Positions 1 to 8,875 are shown, counted from the first letter of the stretch. The stretch: DNA of 33,805 bases from Deltaproteobacteria bacterium (GCA_021849045.1 JAJZTK010000029.1:1-33805), one strand, 5' to 3'. The notes: generated from the sequence alone by a model not told the origin. Program-made: numbers and translations.

Positions 1-3000
1 AGCAGCTCGTCGAGCCCCTGCTCCAGTGCCCACAGGGCTCCCAGCAGGTTGCCGCTGTCAACGGTGGAGACGTAGCGCGGCTCCAAAGGGGCCAGGGTTC
101 GGGTATCGTACCAGTTGAGGAGATGTCCTTCATGGCGCTCCAGACGGCTGATGGTTGCCATGGTAGCTGTCAGCGTTTCGACGACCTGGGTAACGGTAAG
201 GTAGCCGCAGTCATGGGCACCCAGGGTGCTGGTCATCCAGAGACCGATATTGGTCGGACTGGTGCGCATGGCCAGGCGGTTCTGGTGGGCGACCTGGAAG
301 TTGTCGGGAGGCAGCCACGAGGTGTCGGCGGTGACAAAGGACGAAAAATAGCGCCAGGTCCGTCGGGCGACCTGTCTGAGGAAGAGGCGGTCCGTTGCCG
401 GCAGCGGTTCCGTGCCTTCTGCCGGGGCGGGCCGCAGGTTCAGGAGCCAGCCGAGCAGCGGGGAGAATAGCCACAGGACGAGCCAGGGGGCGGCCTGCGG
501 CAGGCTGGCCGGCATGACGCGCCAGATCGCCAGGCCAACGATAGCGCTGAAGATGCTCCCCAGGGCCAGGGTCGCAACAAAGAGCGGCTGCCGGCGGGAG
601 GCACTCCAATGGGTTGCCTGGGCCGTCCACTCCAGAAGATCGCGTCGGGAGATCAGGCGCCGGTAGCAGACCCGGGCGATGGCATCCAGGGTCACCGCTG
701 CCTGGTGCGGCAGCAGGGCTGCGTCGGCTGTTGCCCTGAGCAGGTCGTGCAGCAGTTTGGACCGGGAGAAGTACTTCAACCCCTTGCGGGTGGTGGCCAT
801 GGTGAACGGCTGCGCCAGGGGGTGGAAGAGGAGCTGCAGGCCGACCACCAGCGTGGCGATGCCGCCGGTCTTCGGGGAAACGAGCCAGGAGGCGATCAGT
901 AGCCCGAGGCTGGTGGCTGGCAACAGGCTGCGGCGCAGGTTGTCGAGGATCTTCCAGCGGTTCAGGAGGGAGAGCGGATTGGCGCCGCGACCGCCGGCAG
1001 CCTGCGGAACCCACGGAAAGATCCATCCCGCGATCTGCCAGTCGCCGCGAATCCAGCGATGGGCCCGGCTGCTGTAACTCTGGTACCCCTGGGGGAATTC
1101 GTCGTACAGCTCGATATCGCTGGCCAGTCCCACCCGGACGTGCGCCCCCTCGATCAGATCGTGGCTCAGGACCCACGCTTCGGGGAACCGTCCCGACAGC
1201 ACGCGGCTGAAGGCGCGGACATCGTAGATCCCCTTGCCGTGGTACGATCCTTCACCGCACAGATCCTGATAGAGATCGGAGACTGCCTGGGTGTAGGGAT
1301 CAATGCCGATCGCATCGGCAAAGAGCCGGCTGAAGGTCGAGGCGCTCGTGCTCGGCAGGGTCGGGCTCACCCGCGGCTGGATGATGGTGTAGGAGCCGGC
1401 CATGATGTTGCCCGCCCCGTCGAAGCGGGGCCGGTTCAGGGGGTGCGCCAGGGTCTCGACCATCCTGCGGGCCGTTGCATGGGGCAACTGGGTGTCGCTG
1501 TCCAGGGTGATGATGAAGCGGACGTCCGAAAGACTGTCCGGGTCGCCCACATACACCAGTCGGGGAGCACTCTCCGGCCGCGTGCCGTCGATCAGGCGGT
1601 TCAGCTCCTCCAGCTTGCCCCGTTTACGTTCCCAGCCGATGAAGTTCTGTTCCGATTCGCTCCAGGTGCGTTCCCGATGAAACAGGAAAAAACGCCCGGT
1701 GCCATGGCGCTCGTTAAGCTCCGTCAGGTAACTGCTCGCGGTCTGGAGCAGCCGGCTGTCGTCTTCACGGGACAGCGTGGCGGCATCGGTGTAGTCGGTG
1801 AACAGGCTGAAGAGCAGATTAGCTTCCTTGTTGGCCAGGTAGCGGATCTCCAGCTTTTCCACCTCGGCGCGTACCGTCTCCGCGCTCACCAGCATCATCG
1901 GCACGACCACCAGGGTGCGGAAGGCATCGGGAATCCCCGCATCCTCGAAATCCATCTTGGGCAGGGGCCGGGGCGGCAGAATACGTGTGATCAGGTAATT
2001 GACCACCTCGATTGCCAGCTGGCTGACCGGAATCAGCAGTAGCGGCAGCAGTCCGAGGCGGATGGCGAGTGGCAGCCCGTCCGGGGTGAAGGGGGCGATC
2101 AGGGCGAAAAACAGTGCGACGAAGCAGCCGATGCCGCAGGCGTAGACAACGGCATGGTGGCGATAGATCCATTCCAGGGTGCGGTAACGGCGCGTTTCGC
2201 GGCAGGCGAGCAGTAGGGCCAGTTCGGCCCGGCCCTCGCCGGCCAGCCAGGTACCGACGTGGCTGGCCCGCTCATTGGTGGTTGCTTCGCGCTTGGCTAA
2301 CGTCGCCAGCCCGATGACGCGCTCCGCGACCTGCTCCTCGGCCTGGGCGCTGGCGCGGGCAAGTTCTTCTATTGCCCGCCGACAGCGGTCACGGGTGGCA
2401 AAATCCATCCCGCCATAGACCCCGGCCGGATCGCGGCGCAGCAGCTGCTCCACTGTGCTTAGCTTCTCGAAGATCTCCCGCCAGTCCAGCAGGGCTAGTT
2501 GGCGCAGGCTGGTGAAGGCATTGCCGCAGGACAACTGCTCCCTGGTCTGCCGGTTCTGCTCGCGTTGCGTGAGGTCGTGCAGCGGGCTTTTGAGCGTGCG
2601 CTCGAGCCAGTTCCGGACCGGCGCCAATACAGCCGCCTCGTCGTAAAGCAGGCCGACCAGCTGGCTGCCGAAATAGGGGGTGGGACACGGCTCCGAAGCA
2701 GCAAGCTCCGCCAGGAGCGCGAAGAGCTGGTTGGATTCGCGGCGATTGGCGGCGATCAGCCGGTTTGCCCAGAAGTCGGCCAACTGACGTTCACGCAGGT
2801 CCGCCAGGGCGGTGACGGCCAGACTCTGGATGCTTTCGATCAGTGCTACGCGCAGCATCTGGGGCAGTGCCCAGAGTTCGCCTATCGTCAGCGTGCGCAC
2901 CGTTTGGTGGGCCTTGATGAATGCCAGGATATTCTCCCGGTCCAGGCGCTGTTGGTTATGGGAGACGAGATCCTCGGCCAGTCCATAGATGCACGGCAGC

Positions 3001-3833
3001 CCCCGGTAGGGATCGGAGGTCAGTGTGGGGAGCTGCTGGTAGAAGCGCCGCGGCAGGTTTAAAAGGACATCGCGGGCGTTCCCCTCCAGGATGTACTCGT
3101 TATCGAGGATCCAGTCGGCAGCAGGTGTGGCTTTCTGTTCCAGGCGGCTTGCTGCGGTGAGGTCTGCGCAGACCTGACGGACCCAGTGCCGGGACTGTTT
3201 GAGCCGCTTGAGCAGTTCGTCTGTCTGCTGTGGCCTCAGGTTTACCTGCTGCTCCCTGGCATGGCGCTCGGCATGCTCCAGGATCTGTGCCGGGGAAAGC
3301 TTTACCTCTTGTTCCCGCGTCTCTGCCCGCCGTTCGCGTCGGGGATGCATGACGAACAGCACCGGGGAGATATCGCTGCTTTCCCGCAGCAGGGCAAGCG
3401 GACGCTGTAACGATGCGACCGGTGCCTGGAGAACCAGGACGGATTCCCCGGCCACGAGCCAGCGGGCGTGATCGCGCAGGACACCCGGCTCGACGCCATA
3501 TCTGGAGCGGCGCAACCATGTCAGGGCTGTCAGGCCGCCGATTGTGGCAGATGCCAGGATCAATGCCGGGGAACCGGCAAGATTCCACCCCGGAAGCGAA
3601 GGCGACCAGTGCAGGAGCAGGCCGGCCATTCCGGCAATCCCCCCGGACAGGCAGGCAGCAAGGGCTACCCCGAGGGCACGGCGCCAGACGAACGGGTCTG
3701 CGACATGAATATCGCCGTTCGTGCCTTTATGCACCAGGGCGGTGCGGCTGAAGCCGTGCCGTGCCAGTTCCCGGAGAGCTCTCCGGGCTTCATCTTGTTG
3801 TGCGAAGTAACCAATCAGAATGCCAACGCCCAC
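1..3833 (-). CDS. Cyclic beta-glucan synthase-like membrane glycosyltransferase, N-terminal part (runs off left edge)
   Basis: The minus strand is open from a GTG at 3833 to the window edge (1277 codons). An in-frame TAG lies upstream and AAGGA precedes the GTG by 6 nt. The translation resembles NdvB/ChvB-type cyclic beta-1,2-glucan synthases, inner-membrane proteins of about 2800 aa that make periplasmic glucans. Residues 1-45 form a small alpha/beta-like domain. Membrane segments are visible near 53-75, 83-103, 570-620 and in a cluster around 950-1130. The glycosyltransferase motif ITLDSDTQLPHA is at about 775-785. A glucoamylase-like domain begins near 1190 and includes LLNWYDTRT and STVDSGNLLGAL close to the edge. 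The GH94 phosphorylase part expected at the C-terminus would lie outside the window. The product glucan is inferred from the family. All shorter ORFs on either strand here are shadows. Confidence 0.85.
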   Translation of the reverse strand, partial: MGVGILIGYFAQQDEARRALRELARHGFSRTALVHKGTNGDIHVADPFVWRRALGVALAACLSGGIAGMAGLLLHWSPSLPGWNLAGSPALILASATIGGLTALTWLRRSRYGVEPGVLRDHARWLVAGESVLVLQAPVASLQRPLALLRESSDISPVLFVMHPRRERRAETREQEVKLSPAQILEHAERHAREQQVNLRPQQTDELLKRLKQSRHWVRQVCADLTAASRLEQKATPAADWILDNEYILEGNARDVLLNLPRRFYQQLPTLTSDPYRGLPCIYGLAEDLVSHNQQRLDRENILAFIKAHQTVRTLTIGELWALPQMLRVALIESIQSLAVTALADLRERQLADFWANRLIAANRRESNQLFALLAELAASEPCPTPYFGSQLVGLLYDEAAVLAPVRNWLERTLKSPLHDLTQREQNRQTREQLSCGNAFTSLRQLALLDWREIFEKLSTVEQLLRRDPAGVYGGMDFATRDRCRRAIEELARASAQAEEQVAERVIGLATLAKREATTNERASHVGTWLAGEGRAELALLLACRETRRYRTLEWIYRHHAVVYACGIGCFVALFFALIAPFTPDGLPLAIRLGLLPLLLIPVSQLAIEVVNYLITRILPPRPLPKMDFEDAGIPDAFRTLVVVPMMLVSAETVRAEVEKLEIRYLANKEANLLFSLFTDYTDAATLSREDDSRLLQTASSYLTELNERHGTGRFFLFHRERTWSESEQNFIGWERKRGKLEELNRLIDGTRPESAPRLVYVGDPDSLSDVRFIITLDSDTQLPHATARRMVETLAHPLNRPRFDGAGNIMAGSYTIIQPRVSPTLPSTSASTFSRLFADAIGIDPYTQAVSDLYQDLCGEGSYHGKGIYDVRAFSRVLSGRFPEAWVLSHDLIEGAHVRVGLASDIELYDEFPQGYQSYSSRAHRWIRGDWQIAGWIFPWVPQAAGGRGANPLSLLNRWKILDNLRRSLLPATSLGLLIASWLVSPKTGGIATLVVGLQLLFHPLAQPFTMATTRKGLKYFSRSKLLHDLLRATADAALLPHQAAVTLDAIARVCYRRLISRRDLLEWTAQATHWSASRRQPLFVATLALGSIFSAIVGLAIWRVMPASLPQAAPWLVLWLFSPLLGWLLNLRPAPAEGTEPLPATDRLFLRQVARRTWRYFSSFVTADTSWLPPDNFQVAHQNRLAMRTSPTNIGLWMTSTLGAHDCGYLTVTQVVETLTATMATISRLERHEGHLLNWYDTRTLAPLEPRYVSTVDSGNLLGALWALEQGLDEL

Positions 3834-4375
3834 TATCCGTCCTTTAGTTGACTACGTAGTCTGAGCGTTCGGTCAGGGTGACGGATTTCACGTGACAGGA
3901 GGACTCGGAAAGGAACCGTGCGGACTGTTCCAGAGGATTTGACAACTGAAGTGGCTGGAGATGACCGGAAACTGAGGGGGGTCGAAATGATTGGGAGGAA
4001 TGATTTCGGCGGTAGGTCAGTTGGTTAACTGTACGCCGTTATCAGGTTAATAGATAGGGATATTAATCTGATAGACGGTCAGATTATCGCACAGATGAGC
4101 AATCGTAAGCTTTTATTTTTGGTTCGTCGAACGGCTCAGGGGCTGCTGCTTGAGAGCTGTGCCCCTTTCTAAGGCGCAAACATTTCTGCAAGAACTGACA
4201 AACTTTTTCTTGCGTCGACTTGTCAATTTTGCCCAGCCTTTGTGTCAGTCGTGCCTTGTCTAAGGCATCTTGAGTAATCGCTCGCTACGCAGATTGTCTC
4301 GATCAACTAAATGCCGCTGGCGTCTGTTGTCTGCCGATGATGCCGGGGGGGCACAAAAGCGGGGGAACGTTATTT
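3834..4375. other. Intergenic region with no gene
   Basis: No convincing coding frame is seen in these 540 bases between the glucan synthase start and the stop of the PAS-LuxR regulator. It holds a perfect 12-bp palindrome GACTACGTAGTC at 3850-3861, just upstream of the glucan synthase ribosome-binding site. It also holds a 28-bp inverted repeat (4043-4070, listed separately) and a short GC hairpin at 4138-4166 (AGGGGC/GCCCCT) followed by TTTCT. No clear sigma-70 promoter was found for the glucan synthase. Confidence 0.6.
4043..4070. promoter_or_regulatory. Imperfect inverted repeat, possible operator
   Basis: Arms CAGGTTAATA and TATTAATCTG match at 9 of 10 positions across an 8-nt spacer. 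It lies about 210 bp upstream of the glucan synthase start. The size fits a dimeric regulator site, but no regulator can be assigned. Confidence 0.35.
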
Positions 4376-5605
4376 CTATCCTTTCTGTTTGGACATCGCA
4401 ATTAATTTCGTTCGGAGGTTGGTCTTCTTCCCAAGAAGGCCCAGTTTCTTTCTTATGGAGAACCGATGAGACTCGACAGAGTGGACCGATATGTTCAGAA
4501 TTTCGGCGATCGTTTTGTTTCTGTGTCCCTCAATGATGTGGCCTGCGATTTCCAGCTCTCGTGTGGACAAACTCAGGGCATCTTTGCCCAGGCGTTCTCC
4601 GAGGCTTGATGTAATCTCGTCAAGACGATGTCTTACAGCATCCAGGTACGCGCTCTGAGAGGCTGAAAGAGGGCTGTTCCTTAGCTTGTGGAGATGGGGT
4701 TGAATCATGTTTTGGATGTTGTGCCAGACCCTGGATTCCAGATCCTTCTTGTCCTCTTCCCGTTGCTGAAGAAGTACCTTCAGGGCAGAGTTCATCTCGG
4801 CCAGTTCGCTCGACCTTGTTTGCAGCTTTTCATTGATGGCTGCGAGTTTTCTCTCTGTGTTGCGAAGGTCCGTGACGTCGACAAGAACGCTGAGTAGGCA
4901 CTGCTCCCCCTGTATGGCCAGGGTGGTAGTGGACCAGAGCATGTCCCTGATTTCTCCGTTCTTCATCCTCAGGCTGACTGGTTCTTTGTCCAGGAATTTC
5001 TGGAGCCGTATCCGTTGGAGAAGGTCTTCCCGGTCCTGCCTCTCGCGCCATAAGCCGATTTCCTCAGTGGTACGGCCTATCACCTTTTCTTTCTTGTATC
5101 CGGTATCTCTGCAAAAGGCGTCGTTGCAGTCTATTAAACGACCGTTGTCTCGGGCAACCAGAACAATCCACGTGGGACTGGCCCTGAAGAGAAGGCTCCA
5201 CATTTCTTCGCGCTTGCGCAACTGCTCCTCTGCTGTCTTGAGTTTGCTGATGTTTCTCCCAATGGCCCCTATCCACTGGAGATGGTCCTTGTTGTCGAAG
5301 TGGAAACTGACTGTCCACATGATGTCCTGCACATCTCCGTGAATGCCCGGGGTCCGTGCCTCAACCGAAGCGCTGGATGCCCGGCAGGCGATGGATTCCG
5401 TCAGTGCCTTTATGACGTCGCGGCGGTCGGCAGGGTGGATTAGAGACAACATGTGCCCCCCTGTGTGGGCCAACTTATTGTGCGCCATTAACTTTGTCAC
5501 CGATGGGCTAAGATAGCGCAGCCGCCAACGTATATCGATTCGGATAATCAGATCGTTGGTTTGTTCCACCAAGTTCTGGAAAAATTCATTACCAAACGTC
5601 CCCAT
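4376..5605 (-). CDS. PAS-PAS-LuxR transcriptional regulator
   Basis: A 409-aa protein with two PAS-like sensory domains (about 10-122 and 133-248), a probable coiled coil (about 248-295), a helical linker and a C-terminal LuxR-type helix-turn-helix (about 346-405, containing LSTRELEIAGHI and ISVHSVESHRFSIRKKLGL). There is no transmembrane segment or receiver domain, so it is probably a cytoplasmic one-component sensor. Its ligand is unknown. The start codon at 5605 follows the AGGAG of an AAGAGGAGATAGTA leader. A strong sigma-70-like promoter lies about 140 bp upstream. The first codons of a second copy of this gene survive at 9190-9231 beside a second copy of its promoter region. It probably controls one or both neighbouring divergent operons; that is inferred from position only. 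Confidence 0.85.
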   Translation of the reverse strand: MGTFGNEFFQNLVEQTNDLIIRIDIRWRLRYLSPSVTKLMAHNKLAHTGGHMLSLIHPADRRDVIKALTESIACRASSASVEARTPGIHGDVQDIMWTVSFHFDNKDHLQWIGAIGRNISKLKTAEEQLRKREEMWSLLFRASPTWIVLVARDNGRLIDCNDAFCRDTGYKKEKVIGRTTEEIGLWRERQDREDLLQRIRLQKFLDKEPVSLRMKNGEIRDMLWSTTTLAIQGEQCLLSVLVDVTDLRNTERKLAAINEKLQTRSSELAEMNSALKVLLQQREEDKKDLESRVWHNIQNMIQPHLHKLRNSPLSASQSAYLDAVRHRLDEITSSLGERLGKDALSLSTRELEIAGHIIEGHRNKTIAEILNISVHSVESHRFSIRKKLGLLGKKTNLRTKLIAMSKQKG

Positions 5606-5742
5606 TACTATCTCCTCTTAAACGAATTTTACCCCCTGCTGCACTCTTGCTAATAACTGCTACCTGGACGAGTTCCTGTGCCGGAGTGGCTCTCGCACCC
5701 CCCGTCGATAATGGTACACACTCCTGCGCAGAGGCTTTATTG

Positions 5743-5771
5743 ACTATATACTAACATTAAAACCTAGTCAA
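5743..5771 (-). promoter_or_regulatory. Sigma-70-like promoter of the PAS-LuxR regulator inside an inverted repeat
   Basis: On the minus strand, TTGACT (5771-5766) and TATAGT (5748-5743) are separated by 17 bp, close to the ideal arrangement. The same bases form an inverted repeat, TTGACTA at 5740-5746 and TAGTCAA at 5765-5771, so a dimeric regulator could bind over the promoter. Both hexamers and the spacing are conserved in copy B at 9370-9398. Confidence 0.65.
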
Positions 5772-5790
5772 ATAATCATGGTTGTACTTC

Positions 5791-5818
5791 TTTTAAAAAT
5801 AAAACATTATTTGCTTAA
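5791..5818. promoter_or_regulatory. Degenerate palindrome, candidate activator site (copy A)
   Basis: The right arm TATTTGCTTAA (5808-5818) is identical to that of copy B, while the left arm is eroded (7 of 11 matches). A TATAAG hexamer at 5840-5845 on the plus strand puts the centre of this site about 46 bp upstream of the presumed start point, a usual distance for an activator. Confidence 0.4.
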
Positions 5819-6019
5819 GGATTCGAGGGCTTTTCTGACTATAAGAGTGTAGCTGTTGTGGCATACGGGCAGGGTGGCCATTATGTGGGTAGCTTTCAAA
5901 TAAAACATATTTATCTTCCTGCGAGACAGCCAACGCCGATGTTGGATTTAATGAGGAAAGGGGGGGTGAGGTGCAATCGATAGTCAATATGTTTGAGAAT
6001 GGGAAAGGGAGGAATTGAA

Positions 6020-6826
6020 ATGGAGAAGATTGGTTTCATTGGATTGGGAGAAATGGGCGCTTTCATGGCGAAAAATCTTATCAAAGCCGGATATAAGTTG
6101 TTCGTTTTCGCTAACCGGAAAGAAGTTACAGAAAAGTTCATCAGATTGGGAGCCAAGGCTTGTTCGAGCGCCCATGAGGTTGGACAATCGTCTGATATTG
6201 TTTTTGTTATGGCGAGGACAACGGAACAGGTGGAAAGCATTGTGCTCGGCGATAACGGCCTTCTGCAGGGTTGCAAGACAGGTTCATGCATCATTATCAC
6301 GGCGACAATCAATCCCATTTCGGTTCAAAAAATCGCCGGTCTGGCCAAAGAAAAACAAGTAGAAGTTTTGGACGCACCAGTCAGTGGAGGAAAGGAAGGG
6401 GCTGAAGCGGCAACTTTGTCTATCATGACAGGAGGTGATGAAAATACCTTTAAGAAGATACGTCCTGTTCTGGAAACTGTCGGGAAGAACATTTTTTATC
6501 TTGGAAGCTATGGGATGGGTGAGGTGGCGAAGATCGCAAATAATCTTCTGCTGCTGATCAACATGAATGCCGCCTACGAAGCTGTCAATCTCGCACTGAA
6601 TGCAGGGTTGAGCTTGGATGCCTTACTCCAAATCGTCAAACCGAGTACGGGAGGCAGCTGGGTTACAGGACACTGGGACGTGGTGACCGCGTGGAAGGAG
6701 AATTATCAACCCGAAGGTACAATGGACCTTATTTTCAAGGATTTCCAGTTGGCTTACAATTTGGCCAAGGATCTCAAGGTCCCGCTGCATTTGGGTGCAG
6801 TGGCATCACAACTGGGACGGTACTAG
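6020..6826 (+). CDS. 3-hydroxyisobutyrate dehydrogenase family oxidoreductase, short at the C-terminus
   Basis: Beta-hydroxyacid dehydrogenase of the MmsB/GarR family, NAD(P)-dependent. I chose ATG 6020 because GGGAGGAA precedes it by 5 nt; an upstream in-frame ATG at 5993 adds nine residues but has no better site. The 268-aa product shows the Rossmann motif FIGLGEMG (residues 6-13), the substrate loop DAPVSGG (118-124) and the catalytic lysine K171 in MGEVAKIANN. Family members are usually about 290-300 aa. This one stops at SQLGRY, about 25 residues before the normal end, right where base composition drops sharply, so the end may have been lost at a recombination junction. The substrate is unknown. 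Base composition is intermediate between the GC-rich backbone and the AT-rich gene downstream. Confidence 0.8.
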   Translation: MEKIGFIGLGEMGAFMAKNLIKAGYKLFVFANRKEVTEKFIRLGAKACSSAHEVGQSSDIVFVMARTTEQVESIVLGDNGLLQGCKTGSCIIITATINPISVQKIAGLAKEKQVEVLDAPVSGGKEGAEAATLSIMTGGDENTFKKIRPVLETVGKNIFYLGSYGMGEVAKIANNLLLLINMNAAYEAVNLALNAGLSLDALLQIVKPSTGGSWVTGHWDVVTAWKENYQPEGTMDLIFKDFQLAYNLAKDLKVPLHLGAVASQLGRY

Positions 6827-6870
6827 GGAGTAAAGTTTGATTAAATAAAATATAAAATAGGGGGACTTCT

Positions 6871-8304
6871 ATGGAAACAGAAATTATTATTGACAATTCT
6901 GATATTGACAGCCAATTGGAAGGCGAATCAAAACAAAGTGAAGTAAAACTTAGTATATCAGAAAAAATAGCAGAAGCTTATAGTAAATATTTCCCTGATT
7001 CCATGATTTTTGTTCTTGCTATTACTGCTATAGCTATGCTTTCAGCAGTTATATTAACAAATAGTGGACCCATGAAGGTAATGAGTTTATGGTTTGATGG
7101 ATTTCCTCGGATGTTTACTTTTGCTTTCCAGTTAATTCTTACCTATGCTGCTGCTCTCGTTATAGTAGAAACTCCTTGGATAGGGAAACAAATAACCAAA
7201 CTAGCTAAAATGGTGAATAAACCAACTACAGCGTATGTATTAACAGGTTTAATAAGTGGTCTTACCTCTTTACTAGGATGGTACATTGGGCCTGTTGTTG
7301 CCGGGACCTATGCACGTGCAATCGGCAAAACGAATGATAAGGTAGATTATCGACTGTTACTAGCCATTACCTATTCTTCCTGGATTGTTTGGGCGGGAGG
7401 AATCTCAGCTACAATCCCACTGTTTGTGGCTACGAAAGGATCACTGACAGAAATGCTTGGAGGCGTTATCCCTTTTAAAGCAACCGTTTTCTCTCCAATG
7501 AATTTAATCTTAATGATTTCAACTGTATTTATTATTACGACTATATTCTATTTCATTGGGATAAACAAAAAGAAAATTGTCTCTTATAAATCACTATTAA
7601 TTGAAAAAGAAAAAGAAAGAGAAGAAATAGCTGTTGCAATAGAGTGGAATATTACAAATAAAACTTTTGCTGACCGTATTAATAACTGGCGTCCAATCCA
7701 ATGGGTAATTGGTCTTTTAGGTGTAGCGTATATGTTCTACCATTTAGCTGTAAATGGATTAAATGGTTTAAACTTAAATTCAGTCGCATTTTTACTCATG
7801 TTTATTGGATTTATGGTAAGTATGAATGTAAATCACTATGCAAAAACTTTCTCAAAACATATGGCTGCTAGTACTTCAATTGCCATTCAATTTCCACTTT
7901 ATGGAGGAATTATATCTATTTTAGTAGGAACAGGTTTAGCAGAAATATTTTCACACGCTGTCGTAAGTATTTCAACAGTAGCTACTTTTCCAATGTTAAC
8001 ATTTTTAGTGGAAGGTTTTATTCATTTATTTATCCCTTCAGCCGGATCGTTATTTACTGCAACCGCACCAGCATTTATACCTGCAGCGAAGGAATTAGGA
8101 GTGTCCATTCCGCGTACAGTAATGGCTATGAACTACGGTGAGACATGGACTTCTCTCATTCAACCATTCTGGGCTCTATTATTTATGCCAATTATGGGGG
8201 CTGGATTGAAACTGACGGTAAAAGATTTTCTTGGATATTGCCTACCAGTATTAATCATTATTGGAAGTATTTGGATTGTAGGAGTCATTTATTTACCAAT
8301 TTAG
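6871..8304 (+). CDS. AtoE-type short-chain fatty acid transporter
   Basis: A 477-aa polytopic membrane protein of the SCFA_trans/AtoE family, thought to carry acetoacetate, butyrate or similar acids across the inner membrane. A polar N-terminus of about 45 residues precedes hydrophobic segments over the whole length. Family-like stretches are KYFPDSMIFVLAITA, WFDGFPRMFTFAFQ, GLTSLLGWYIGPVVAG and MNYGETWTSLIQPFWALLF. A loop at about 230-255 is Lys/Glu-rich. GGGGG lies 7 nt before the ATG. Codon use is strongly AT-rich (AAA, ATT, TTA), quite unlike the surrounding genes, which suggests recent transfer from a low-GC donor, perhaps a Firmicute. The CoA enzymes around it fit uptake of a carboxylic acid. 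Confidence 0.85.
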   Translation: METEIIIDNSDIDSQLEGESKQSEVKLSISEKIAEAYSKYFPDSMIFVLAITAIAMLSAVILTNSGPMKVMSLWFDGFPRMFTFAFQLILTYAAALVIVETPWIGKQITKLAKMVNKPTTAYVLTGLISGLTSLLGWYIGPVVAGTYARAIGKTNDKVDYRLLLAITYSSWIVWAGGISATIPLFVATKGSLTEMLGGVIPFKATVFSPMNLILMISTVFIITTIFYFIGINKKKIVSYKSLLIEKEKEREEIAVAIEWNITNKTFADRINNWRPIQWVIGLLGVAYMFYHLAVNGLNGLNLNSVAFLLMFIGFMVSMNVNHYAKTFSKHMAASTSIAIQFPLYGGIISILVGTGLAEIFSHAVVSISTVATFPMLTFLVEGFIHLFIPSAGSLFTATAPAFIPAAKELGVSIPRTVMAMNYGETWTSLIQPFWALLFMPIMGAGLKLTVKDFLGYCLPVLIIIGSIWIVGVIYLPI

Positions 8305-8346
8305 AATAAATAAGTAGCTGTTGTTTGTCTCAAAGCAAAGGGTATT

Positions 8347-8436
8347 ATGGAATATTGTGTCATTACCCTTATTGTTGCTGGAATCCTATTTGCTATTGAA
8401 ATTCTAAAATTCAGATTATTACTATTGCCAGAATAA
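8347..8436 (+). CDS. Possible 29-aa single-pass membrane peptide
   Basis: A small frame starts at ATG 8347, preceded by AAAGGG, and ends at TAA 8436. The product is almost entirely hydrophobic, with CVITLIVAGILFAIEIL as a likely membrane helix and a short KFRLLLLPE tail. It sits between the transporter and the VOC gene in the AT-rich block and could be an accessory peptide of the transporter. It could equally be chance coding in AT-rich DNA or a gene remnant. I do not recognise a family. Confidence 0.35.
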   Translation: MEYCVITLIVAGILFAIEILKFRLLLLPE

Positions 8437-8461
8437 TAAAAAAGGTAGGAGTTGAATATTC

Positions 8462-8875
8462 ATGGTCAAGAAGATCAATCATATTGCCATCATTGTGAAG
8501 GATATTGAAACAGCCCTTATTCCTTATCGGGAAGGACTAGGGTTAAAAGAAACGGAGGTTGAATTTGTTGAATCTTTCAATGTGCGCCTTGTTTTCCTTT
8601 CTATCGGAGATACTCAGATAGAGTTGATACAGCCATTAGGAGATGAAGGTGACCTTGTGGAATTTCTACAAAAAACAGGAGGTGGATTACACCACATCGC
8701 TGTGGAGGTAGAGAACATTCATAAAACTCTTCAAAATATGGAGGACTTATCAATAGAAATGAAAGATCGGAGTCCACGACCGGGTGCCCATAACTCCATT
8801 GTTGCCTTTGCTAAACCGGAGGGGTTTGAAGGTGTAACTTTGGAATTTGTACAACCGGCAAAAGTATCTAATTAA
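8462..8875 (+). CDS. VOC-family protein, methylmalonyl-CoA epimerase-like
   Basis: A 137-aa single vicinal-oxygen-chelate module of the methylmalonyl-CoA epimerase type (glyoxalase fold). Likely metal ligands are H7 (INHIAIIV), Q52 or E54 (TQIELIQP), H78 (LHHIAVEVE) and E128 (LEFVQP). The length is normal for epimerases. The start is supported by TAGGAG 11 nt upstream. Epimerases interconvert the (R) and (S) forms of methylmalonyl-CoA in propionate and branched-chain acid metabolism. No mutase or carboxylase gene lies in the window, so the exact substrate is open. Composition is less AT-rich than the transporter but below the backbone. The IS remnant begins 50 bp downstream. Confidence 0.75.
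   Translation: MVKKINHIAIIVKDIETALIPYREGLGLKETEVEFVESFNVRLVFLSIGDTQIELIQPLGDEGDLVEFLQKTGGGLHHIAVEVENIHKTLQNMEDLSIEMKDRSPRPGAHNSIVAFAKPEGFEGVTLEFVQPAKVSN

Larger units (their letters stand above)
5563..5910. repeat. Duplicated regulatory region, copy A
   Basis: This stretch covers the first ~14 codons of the PAS-LuxR gene and the divergent intergenic region. It reappears in the same orientation at about 9190-9535 with, by eye, roughly 80-85% identity and small indels. Shared blocks include CACTCTTGCTAATAACT, GTCGATAATGGTACACA, AACCTAGTCAAATAA, ATAAAACATTATTTGC and AGAGTGTAGCTGTTG. Similarity stops near 5910, where the AT-rich acquired block begins. Confidence 0.85.

Noticed and set aside
1059-2042. 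Long plus-strand frame of 327 codons over the glucan synthase
   Set aside because: It is antisense to the well-recognised glucan synthase frame, which carries the DSDTQLP and NWYDT motifs, and its own product shows no domain.
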